From Bacteroidota bacterium (GTDB lineage Bacteria > Bacteroidota > Bacteroidia > Chitinophagales > Chitinophagaceae): 10,583 nucleotides of DNA. The stretch lies in contig JAFAEW010000104.1 of assembly GCA_023423835.1 (NCBI GenBank), positions 1 to 10,583 of the forward strand, written 5' to 3'. This document shows, one piece after another, positions 1 through 6,377 of this stretch. Every line of letters starts with the position of its first letter. Within the stretch, counting starts at the first letter, position 1. Made by a program: the position numbers and the translations under genes. The notes below the pieces were generated by a model. That model searched no databases and had not been told where the DNA came from. It saw nothing but the letters and a program-made list of their open reading frames with translations.

Positions 1-47
1 GCCGATGGTACTGCAATATCATGTGGGAGAGTAGGTAGCCGCCGTAT
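1..47 (+). rRNA. rrf: 5S ribosomal RNA, 3' end only (partial)
   Basis: The first bases match the conserved 3' part of bacterial 5S rRNA: a GCCGATGGTACTG segment followed by GTGGGAGAGTAGG and a GCCGCCG tail that would pair with the missing 5' end. The gene starts before the window, so an rRNA operon should lie to the left. The exact 3' end is uncertain by a few bases; it was placed by comparison with the known distance from the GAGAGTAGG element to the end of 5S RNA. A strong terminator hairpin follows directly, as expected for the last gene of an rRNA operon. Confidence 0.9.
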
Positions 48-55
48 TTATTTTT

Positions 56-89
56 AAAGCCCTTTCAGACGATCCTGAAAGGGCTTTTT
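56..89 (+). terminator. Rho-independent terminator of the rRNA operon
   Basis: A perfect 13-bp inverted repeat (AAAGCCCTTTCAG at 56-68, CTGAAAGGGCTTT at 75-87) encloses a 6-base loop and runs into a T tract (85-89). It lies about 10 bases after the 5S end and no gene separates them, so it closes the rRNA transcript. Confidence 0.92.
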
Positions 90-182
90 GTTTACCTGAC
101 AGCCATATCCTTAAACAATTTACCCAAATAAATGCCGCAACCTGTTTGAAATAGTATTAGCATGAATTTATCCGGAAAAAAT

Positions 183-213
183 TTTGTATCTCAAAATCCA
201 TGTATTATCTTTC
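183..213 (+). promoter_or_regulatory. Putative Bacteroidota-type promoter for the lipoprotein-brxC unit
   Basis: TTTG at 183-186 is followed after 19 bases by TATCTTTC at 206-213. This matches the Bacteroidota primary-sigma pattern (TTTG near -33, TAnnTTTG near -7) at all but the last base. It would give a leader of about 50 bases before the ATG at 271. The 90-182 stretch upstream holds no ORF or hairpin that I can support. Short AT-rich motifs occur by chance, so this is tentative. Confidence 0.4.
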
Positions 214-270
214 CGGTTTCCACTATTTTAAGCTTATCATTCTTATTGATTATATCTAAGTTTTAGTATT

Positions 271-393
271 ATGAAAAAAGCAATTTCATTTCTGCTTTTG
301 GTCTGCTTCGTAGCCGCCCTGTTTTCATCCTGCTATGAAAGCAGAAGAAGCAGTAATTGCCCTTCACACGATGTGAACTATTTTAGAAGGTAA
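271..393 (+). CDS. Small lipoprotein, 40 residues, function unknown
   Basis: This short open frame starts at ATG and has a textbook lipoprotein signal: MKK, a hydrophobic core (residues 4-18) and a lipobox LFSSC with the acylated Cys at position 21. Cleavage by signal peptidase II would leave a mature peptide of only 20 residues, anchored by the lipid. The mature part is polar and basic (two Arg near its start, two at its end) and carries a second Cys at 30 in a CPSH motif. The stop is followed after 10 bases by the brxC start codon, so the two are probably cotranscribed. I do not recognise the family. The lipobox and the tight spacing are the support for it being real; the role is unknown. 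Confidence 0.72.
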   Translation: MKKAISFLLLVCFVAALFSSCYESRRSSNCPSHDVNYFRR

Positions 394-403
394 AAAATAA
401 TTA

Positions 404-748
404 ATGAATTGGATCAATCTGACGGATATTAGTCAACTGGCTGATATCGACCGCCTTTCCTATGACAAACCACAGTGGATCTACAAGCACAGTACACGCT
501 GTATCGTAAGTAAAATCGCATTGAGGAAACTTGAGAGCAGCAATCTCCTTTCGCAACAACCGGGATTTTTCCTGGATCTCATTAAATACCGCAATGTTTC
601 AAATACCATTGAAGATCATTATGAGATCACCCACGAATCGCCGCAGATCCTGATCATAAAAAAAGGGAAATGTATCTTCTCTGAAAGCCACATGGCAATC
701 GACCCCGGTGAAATGATGCAATTGTTGCAGCAGGATAGCCACACTTAG
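404..748 (+). CDS. brxC: Bacilliredoxin BrxC / YtxJ-family monothiol redox protein
   Basis: A 114-residue cytoplasmic thioredoxin-fold protein of the YtxJ family. Members remove bacillithiol from S-bacillithiolated proteins after oxidative stress. The family signature is clear: KHSTRC (residues 28-33) with the single active-site Cys33, Ser36 and a following helix, then FLDLIKYR at 56-63, and the HESPQ segment (77-81) with the cis-proline at 80 that closes the thioredoxin active site. A second Cys at 90 lies in a GKC turn. The size is normal for the family, and the ATG follows an A-rich stretch typical of this phylum. It lies 10 bp downstream of the small lipoprotein gene. By inference, the host makes bacillithiol or a similar thiol; the biosynthesis genes are not in the window. 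Confidence 0.9.
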   Translation: MNWINLTDISQLADIDRLSYDKPQWIYKHSTRCIVSKIALRKLESSNLLSQQPGFFLDLIKYRNVSNTIEDHYEITHESPQILIIKKGKCIFSESHMAIDPGEMMQLLQQDSHT

Positions 749-763
749 TACCTTCATCACTTT

Positions 764-796
764 GTTGCTCTTATTCTTACACGATTCCTAATTTTG
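764..796 (+). promoter_or_regulatory. Putative promoter for the P-type ATPase-like gene
   Basis: TAATTTTG at 789-796 is an exact match to the Bacteroidota -7 element TAnnTTTG. A GTTG at 764-767 lies 21 bases upstream as a weak -33 element (a full TTTG at 761-764 is 24 bases away). Transcription would begin near 803, about 37 bases before the start codon at 840. It sits in the only gap between brxC and the next gene, which suggests separate expression. Confidence 0.5.
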
Positions 797-839
797 CGAA
801 CCAACATCTTAAAAGAATAAGCGTTAATAATACTTCCTG

Positions 840-2888
840 ATGGCGAAATTTCAATTGAAGGTTTTGAAGGTTGCAACTGACCCGGATCACACTATTTTTC
901 AGACATTGCAATCGGCGGGAATCAGGGACATCGGCATCCATCCGTTCTCAGGCACCATAAGTTTTACCGGGACCGGCAAATTTCAATCTATTGGTGAACT
1001 TACAGATTATGTACACAAGGCCGGCCACTCCACAAGGGTTTTAAATACCAATTCCCACAAAACGCGGATTTATCTGCTCATTTCGACTTTACTAACGTTG
1101 ATCGCCGGTTTCACCTCGTTTTTTCTGCCGAAGGGTTATGCAACCGAAATTATTTTGCTGATTTCAACTACCGCGAATTATCTTCTATTACTAAGGTTCT
1201 TTCAGGTAAACAAATATTTTTTGATGCCCGGAGTCATCTATCCGGCACTTCTAACTTTAATCGCAATCTCAGCACTATTTTTTTCGGCTATCTATTTCAA
1301 TCTTTTCGGGGGTGAGATAACGCTTTTTTATTGGAAGGCATCCGTGCTTGTTACACTCGTGCTCCTAGCTGTCTTATTGTATGAACAGCATAGCAAAAAC
1401 CTCGACCGGCAGTTTGAGTTTCCGGAAGTTGCCGCTTCAGGGAAAGCGAGTATGATCGCATACGATGCTGAGAATACCGAACATATCTTCCCGGTGGATG
1501 CCTGCGACCTGAAAACCGGCGATCTTATCCTGATAACCGAAGGCGAAATTGTGCCGGCTGATACGAAGATATTATCCGGAGTTGGCACAGTATGTCATCC
1601 GGCTTTCAGAAGCGGTAGTCCAGCAGAAAAACAATCGAACGATCTGCTTCTTTCCGGATACCGGGTTCAGAAAGGAAGATTTAAGGGTTACGTGATATTG
1701 CCACCGGAGAATTCCTTTCAGCAGCGGCTTGCGGATGCCGTAAAAACGGAGCAATCAAGATTGTGGATCACCACTGCCACAACAGAAATGATTTTGAAAA
1801 TAATAGCCGTGGTGATAATGGTATTGGCTGCCGTCAATTTCATTGTCAACTATTTTTTCGGATTGAACTTTTCGGAAAATTTAATTCGTTCTGCGACGAT
1901 AATTTTATGCGGACCGGCTTTTCTATTTCTTTTCTCCAAATCATTATTTCAGGCTGCCCTTATCAGGCCACTGCAAAACGGAATGCTTTTCAGATTCTCT
2001 GCATTCACCAAAAAAATACATCGCCCTGAAAGGATACTTTTTGAACCGGCAGAAATTGTTACCAATGGCAACACAACTACTGGTGCGTTTCACCTTGCTT
2101 CGGCAGAAATATCCGCGGAAGCATTTAAATCCATTGCCTTTCAAATACTGAAATTTAGTGGTGGTTCACTTGCAGCTGCGGTAAAAAAAGAGTGGAAACA
2201 AAAAAACGGGTTACAGCTTTTTTCCCACGAGAAATCGGATAATACCGTTTCGGCGAAAGATAAGGCCGGAAATTTTTATAAAGCTGTTTTCAACGGGTCG
2301 AATTGCCGGGAAACAGATGCAAGTGAAAAAGGAGCCGATTTGCTGGTGCTGAAAAACGAGACATTGATTGGATGGGTGATTTTTGAGGATAAGATTTCCG
2401 CCGGCGCAAAATCTGCTATAAATTATTTTAAATCAGTTGGCATCGATCCGTTTTTGCTGCGATCTGAATTTCCCGATTATTCCGTTTCAGTTGCCCGGGA
2501 ACTACAACTTGAAACTCTGTTATTTGAGGAGGCTTTAAAAAAATCAAATGGCAACAACATCTTTGTATTGAAGGATTCAAAGGGTCGCACGGAAGATCGC
2601 CGGTCAAACCTTTGGATTTCGCTTGCAGATAAAACGAATGGAATTGAACCTGATTCTGATATTTTGGTTTTTGAGAATGGTTTAGAAAAGGTTGTTTCCG
2701 CTTTTAAAACTTGGAAACAAATTCATCGGCGTTATTATCGATTTACGATATTCGGGATAATCCTGCTTTTGTTGGTGATAATTCTTGCAGCCATGGGGCT
2801 TTTTTCCCCTGGTTTGGCTTTCGTGCTAAGCGTTTTGTTTAATTACATCACTGGTTTTCGCTTTACAATCAACAATGCCGAAAAATGA
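840..2888 (+). CDS. Catalytically dead P1B-type ATPase-like membrane protein (pseudoenzyme)
   Basis: A 682-residue protein with the domain order of copper/zinc P1B ATPases: an HMA-like domain (about 4-65), four membrane segments (about 77-95, 101-120, 133-153, 165-181), an A domain (about 195-290), two segments (316-340, 350-372), a P/N region (about 395-625) and two last segments (634-672). Structural signatures remain: LKTGD (224-228), GEIVPAD (235-241), and ILF before the phosphorylation site with TNG after it. Every catalytic motif is replaced: TGES reads FRSG (256-259), CPC reads CGP (357-359), DKTGT reads EPAEI (402-406), SEHP reads SGGS (440-443), TGD reads RSE (541-543), and GDG falls on about KDS (578-580). 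The HMA CxxC is absent. The frame has no stop or shift, so it appears to be maintained. It cannot be a normal metal pump; a scaffold, sensor or partner role is a guess. recQ starts 37 bp downstream. Confidence 0.82.
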   Translation: MAKFQLKVLKVATDPDHTIFQTLQSAGIRDIGIHPFSGTISFTGTGKFQSIGELTDYVHKAGHSTRVLNTNSHKTRIYLLISTLLTLIAGFTSFFLPKGYATEIILLISTTANYLLLLRFFQVNKYFLMPGVIYPALLTLIAISALFFSAIYFNLFGGEITLFYWKASVLVTLVLLAVLLYEQHSKNLDRQFEFPEVAASGKASMIAYDAENTEHIFPVDACDLKTGDLILITEGEIVPADTKILSGVGTVCHPAFRSGSPAEKQSNDLLLSGYRVQKGRFKGYVILPPENSFQQRLADAVKTEQSRLWITTATTEMILKIIAVVIMVLAAVNFIVNYFFGLNFSENLIRSATIILCGPAFLFLFSKSLFQAALIRPLQNGMLFRFSAFTKKIHRPERILFEPAEIVTNGNTTTGAFHLASAEISAEAFKSIAFQILKFSGGSLAAAVKKEWKQKNGLQLFSHEKSDNTVSAKDKAGNFYKAVFNGSNCRETDASEKGADLLVLKNETLIGWVIFEDKISAGAKSAINYFKSVGIDPFLLRSEFPDYSVSVARELQLETLLFEEALKKSNGNNIFVLKDSKGRTEDRRSNLWISLADKTNGIEPDSDILVFENGLEKVVSAFKTWKQIHRRYYRFTIFGIILLLLVIILAAMGLFSPGLAFVLSVLFNYITGFRFTINNAEK

Positions 2889-2925
2889 TTGATCTTAAAA
2901 CGCTAATTTCATCTAACTTGCTTCA

Positions 2926-4839
2926 ATGCCTGCACCTTTATCGATACTAAAAAAATATTGGAATTACGATAGTTTCAGGCCTGTTCAGGAATCTATTATC
3001 CACTCTATTTTAAACGGACATGACACCTTTGCCTTGCTTCCGACCGGCGGTGGAAAGTCAATTTGTTTTCAAATTCCGGCGTTGATGATGGATGGCATTT
3101 GCCTGGTCGTTTCGCCCTTGATTGCATTGATGAAAGACCAGGTAGAACAATTAAATAGAAGAAATGTACCGGCTATCGCCATTCACAGTGGTCTCAGCCC
3201 CCGGGAAGTGGAATCTGCATTTGAGGCTGCACGGTTTGGTAGATACAAGTTCGTTTACATCTCACCTGAAAGACTACAAACCAATCTCTTCAAGTCGTTC
3301 CTCAATTCGGTAGCGATCTGCCTGATCGCTGTCGATGAAGCGCATTGTATTTCACAATGGGGATACGATTTCCGACCTGCCTATTTACGCATTGCGCAGG
3401 TGCGAAAATATTTCCCTGCCGTTCCACTGATCGCATTAACGGCGAGTGCAACACCGCTGGTTCAGGCCGACATTATTGAAAAACTGTTGTTCAGAGGAAA
3501 CAATGTTTTCAAACAGTCTTTTGAACGGCCGAATCTTTCTTACAGTGTGTTTAAGGTTGACAGCAAGATCAATAAGATCATCGAAATTTTGCAAAATGTT
3601 CCGGGAAGCAGTATCGTTTATTGCAAGAGCAGAAAGCTCACAAAACAGGTTGCCGATTTACTCGCTTTGCAAAATTTTAGCGTTGATTTCTATCATGCAG
3701 GGTTGCCGCAGGAACAAAGAAACAAAAAGCAGGAAGCCTGGATCAGAAACGACATTAGGGTGATTGTTTGTACAAACGCTTTTGGAATGGGAATCGACAA
3801 ACCGGATGTAAGAACTGTCATTCATTATAATGCGCCCGATTGTCTTGAAAATTATTACCAAGAGGCGGGAAGGGCCGGAAGAGACGGCCTCAAATCCTAT
3901 GCAGTCTTACTCTACCAGCAGGAGGATGAACAGGAATTACTGAGCTATCCCGAACTAAGGTTCCCTTCATTATTCGAGATTAAAAAAATCTATCAATCGC
4001 TGGCCGATTATTTACAAATTCCTGTCGGGTCGGGTCAGGGTCAGTATTATAGCTTCGACCTCAATGAATTTGTGCACAATTTTAGGTTGAATGTGCATTC
4101 GGTCATTTCCGCGCTGAAAGTGTTGGAACAGGAAAAGCATATCTGGCTTACGGAAAGCGTGTTTATTCCTTCACAAATAACATTTACTGTTGACAAGGAA
4201 GATCTGTTTGATTATGAAAGGATGTATCCAAAATTAGAGCCTGTTATCAAGTGTTTGTTGAGAACCTATGAGGGCATCATCCATTCTGAAGTGTCCGTAT
4301 ATGAATTACAAATTGCCATGTTGCTGAAATATTCGGTGGATGCTGTGAAAGAAGATCTTATTCGTCTTGCTGCTTTAAGAATCATAAAGTATGAGCCGGT
4401 AAAAGAAAGTCCGCAAATATTCTTCATGCTCAACCGGGCTCCGGCACAATATCTGAATATAAATATCGATGAATATCTCCGGCGGAAGCAACAGTACGAG
4501 TTGCGGCTAGAGTCGATGCTCAAATACATTCATCTCGAACACAAATGCAGAAGCAGCTTTATCAGTTTTTATTTTGGCGATAAGTCGATAACCGATTGTT
4601 TAGTTTGCGATAATTGCCTGCATGCAAAAAATACCGTGCTATCAACCGAAGAATTTCAAAAAATCGAACGCAGAATTTTAGGAAACATACCAGAAAACGG
4701 TAACAGTTTAACCGTAAAGGAATTGCTTTTGAAATGCAAAGGGGTTAATAAAGATAAGTTGTGGAAGGTGATCGAATTTATGCAAACGGAACGAAAGCTA
4801 AAGATTGACGGTTCCGGCCATTTGAAACTGATGCAATAA
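2926..4839 (+). CDS. recQ: ATP-dependent DNA helicase, RecQ family, without HRDC domain
   Basis: A 637-residue superfamily 2 helicase that unwinds DNA 3' to 5' in recombination and replication-fork repair. The N-terminus has the RecQ motif 0 (FRPVQ, 17-21). The core follows: Walker A TGGGKS (40-45), the DEAH box (137-140), TASAT (172-176), HAGL (257-260), NAFGMGIDKPD (284-294) and QEAGRAGRDG (312-321). A zinc-binding region with Cys541, 558, 561 and 564 comes after residue 535, later than in E. coli RecQ, with a long helical segment before it. The last 70 residues resemble a winged helix; no HRDC domain is present. Bacteroidota often carry such an HRDC-less RecQ beside a longer one (from memory). 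The gene lies 37 bp after the ATPase-like gene, and I see no clear promoter, so readthrough from upstream is likely. Its stop lies 3 bp from that of the opposing gene. Confidence 0.95.
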   Translation: MPAPLSILKKYWNYDSFRPVQESIIHSILNGHDTFALLPTGGGKSICFQIPALMMDGICLVVSPLIALMKDQVEQLNRRNVPAIAIHSGLSPREVESAFEAARFGRYKFVYISPERLQTNLFKSFLNSVAICLIAVDEAHCISQWGYDFRPAYLRIAQVRKYFPAVPLIALTASATPLVQADIIEKLLFRGNNVFKQSFERPNLSYSVFKVDSKINKIIEILQNVPGSSIVYCKSRKLTKQVADLLALQNFSVDFYHAGLPQEQRNKKQEAWIRNDIRVIVCTNAFGMGIDKPDVRTVIHYNAPDCLENYYQEAGRAGRDGLKSYAVLLYQQEDEQELLSYPELRFPSLFEIKKIYQSLADYLQIPVGSGQGQYYSFDLNEFVHNFRLNVHSVISALKVLEQEKHIWLTESVFIPSQITFTVDKEDLFDYERMYPKLEPVIKCLLRTYEGIIHSEVSVYELQIAMLLKYSVDAVKEDLIRLAALRIIKYEPVKESPQIFFMLNRAPAQYLNINIDEYLRRKQQYELRLESMLKYIHLEHKCRSSFISFYFGDKSITDCLVCDNCLHAKNTVLSTEEFQKIERRILGNIPENGNSLTVKELLLKCKGVNKDKLWKVIEFMQTERKLKIDGSGHLKLMQ

Positions 4840-4842
4840 AGT

Positions 4843-5607
4843 TCAAATGTTCAGCTCCTTATTTTCCTGCATACTGAAGGTGGCGGCGATGATGGCGTAG
4901 GACGGCCCAAGTATCCAGCCCACAATGGGTAAAAGGTGAAAGGAGTAAAACACCAATCCGTTTCCTACTGCCAGCCCGCGATGTTTTCCGATGAAAAAAG
5001 CAGCTTCCGAAATGGTCATATTTTTCCGTTTGCAACTAAAATCCAACATGCTGTAGCCATAAAAAAAACATTCGGCAAAAAGTGCAAACAGTGGCGCTAC
5101 CAATCCCAAAACGGGTATCAATGCAATGAGCGCAAAGGCGATCAGAAGCGCCGTTTGTCTCACTACGTTTCTCAAAGCTACTACCACCGCTCTTCCCATA
5201 TCCTTTGCCACCGCCGGCAATGCCACATCTTCATTTGATCCTGAAATAAGCAGTCTTGTTTTTTGATTCAAATAGCCGAAGACCGGTGATCCAAGAATCA
5301 ACCAGAGGTATTTGAACAAGGAGAAATAAAACATCATTTGAATGATCCAGATATTAAGAGCGGCAAGCGTAAAGATGAATCCTAAAACGCCGCTGTGGGT
5401 TTTATCGAGCCACAGTTTCAATCCTGTTTTCAGGCTTAGCCATGCGATGAAAGAATTGGCTGTTTTGCTGAAAAAATAGATTGAAAAAATAAACAGGATC
5501 GTATATAAAATTCCCGGGATCAATATCCATTTCCAAAGCCGTTGCTGCCTGATTAAGCGATTAGCAAATCCATAGCTTTGCAGCGATATAATTATTTCTT
5601 TTAACAA
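4843..5607 (-). CDS. EI24 / CysZ-like integral membrane protein
   Basis: A 254-residue membrane protein of the EI24 superfamily, which includes the bacterial sulfate permease CysZ. Long hydrophobic stretches lie at about 27-47, 73-104, 147-183 and 213-240; some are long enough for re-entrant or paired helices, as in CysZ. Family hallmarks are the SPVFGYLNQK segment (107-116) after the second hydrophobic block, the FYGYSMLDF stretch (182-190), and a KHRGLAVGNG turn (208-217) before the last block. It shares only a 42-bp gap with the divergent glycosylase gene and ends 3 bp from the recQ stop. Sulfate transport is possible from the family but not shown: there are no sulfate-assimilation genes nearby. 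The family call is firm, the substrate is not. Confidence 0.82.
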   Translation of the reverse strand: MLKEIIISLQSYGFANRLIRQQRLWKWILIPGILYTILFIFSIYFFSKTANSFIAWLSLKTGLKLWLDKTHSGVLGFIFTLAALNIWIIQMMFYFSLFKYLWLILGSPVFGYLNQKTRLLISGSNEDVALPAVAKDMGRAVVVALRNVVRQTALLIAFALIALIPVLGLVAPLFALFAECFFYGYSMLDFSCKRKNMTISEAAFFIGKHRGLAVGNGLVFYSFHLLPIVGWILGPSYAIIAATFSMQENKELNI

Positions 5608-5649
5608 GCAATATTTTTAGGCAAGGAAATTAGTCATAATTTGTAAACA

Positions 5650-6288
5650 ATGGAAATGAATACTGTAGCCGAATCGATTTTATCAGATCAATCTCTTAAA
5701 GCAGGAAGTTCATTTTATTTGCGGGACGATGTCGTAAAGGTTGCAAAAGATCTCCTTGGGAAGATTCTCGTCACAAATTTCGACGCGCTTACAGCCGTGA
5801 GAATTACTGAAACGGAAGCTTATAAAGATATCACTGATAAAGCTTCTCATGCCTTTGGCGGACGAAAAACAAAACGTAATGAAATCATGTATGCAAGCGG
5901 TGGCACGGCCTACATCTATTTGTGTTATGGCGTTCATTCTTTGTTTAATGTGGTGACGAACAAAGCGGGAATTCCCGATGCCGTTCTGATTAGAGCAGGT
6001 GAACCGGTTTTTGGACTTGAAAGCATGCTGAAACGGACGGGTAAATCAAAACCCTCATTTTCATTGACGGCGGGCCCGGGAAATCTTTCCAAAGCATTAG
6101 GAATTCATTACAAAGATTCGGGTTTAGATCTTCTGGGAAATGCCATTTATGTGGTCGATGACGGAGAAACGGTGCATCCCAAAAATATCATCAGCACCCC
6201 TCGCGTTGGAGTAGATTACGCCGGCGAGGATGCCTTTCGTCCATACCGGTTTTACATAAAAAATAGTTCATTCATCAGCAAAAAATAA
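5650..6288 (+). CDS. mpg: DNA-3-methyladenine glycosylase (AAG/MPG family)
   Basis: A 212-residue base-excision repair enzyme that removes alkylated and deaminated purines, related to human AAG and not to E. coli Tag or AlkA. By comparison with human AAG, the residues that matter are in place: catalytic Glu56 and Tyr58 in ITETEAY (52-58), His67, the intercalating Tyr90 in GGTAYIYLCYG (84-94), Asn100, and Arg115 in VLIRAGEP (112-119). TAGPGNLSKALGI (140-152) and the late PRVGVDYAGEDAFRPYRF region (184-201) complete the fold. The length is usual for bacterial members. A second ATG two codons in (5656) could also serve. It is divergent from the EI24-like gene; I found no convincing promoter match in the 42-bp gap. 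Confidence 0.95.
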   Translation: MEMNTVAESILSDQSLKAGSSFYLRDDVVKVAKDLLGKILVTNFDALTAVRITETEAYKDITDKASHAFGGRKTKRNEIMYASGGTAYIYLCYGVHSLFNVVTNKAGIPDAVLIRAGEPVFGLESMLKRTGKSKPSFSLTAGPGNLSKALGIHYKDSGLDLLGNAIYVVDDGETVHPKNIISTPRVGVDYAGEDAFRPYRFYIKNSSFISKK

Positions 6289-6377
6289 CCATCCGTCCCT
6301 ATCGGTTGATATTTTTCTTTCAACTTAAAATTTATTGTTGCAGAATGCTTATTTTACGGGCATTAAATCAATTACTT

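Noticed and set aside
840..2888. Functional copper or zinc exporting ATPase
   Set aside because: The overall fold fits, but the phosphorylated Asp, TGE, CPC, HP and TGD motifs are all missing, so transport by the known mechanism is not possible.
4821..4847. Imperfect inverted repeat TTTGAAACT / AGTTCAAA as a terminator between recQ and the EI24-like gene
   Set aside because: The stem is 8 bp with a bulge, AT-rich, and is not followed by a T tract on either strand.
5608..5649. Bacteroidota promoter between the divergent EI24-like and mpg genes
   Set aside because: The sequence CATAATTTG resembles TAnnTTTG but the TA is out of register. A promoter must exist here or nearby, but I cannot place it.
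6304..6325. GTTGA / TCAAC hairpin after mpg as a terminator
   Set aside because: Only 5 bp with a 10-base loop and no T run after it; it is too weak to call.
6306..6377. A TTG-initiated extension of the M16 peptidase by 24 residues
   Set aside because: It would bury the signal peptide behind an unlikely leader with two Cys and several aromatics. The ATG at 6378 gives a proper signal sequence ending in AIA.
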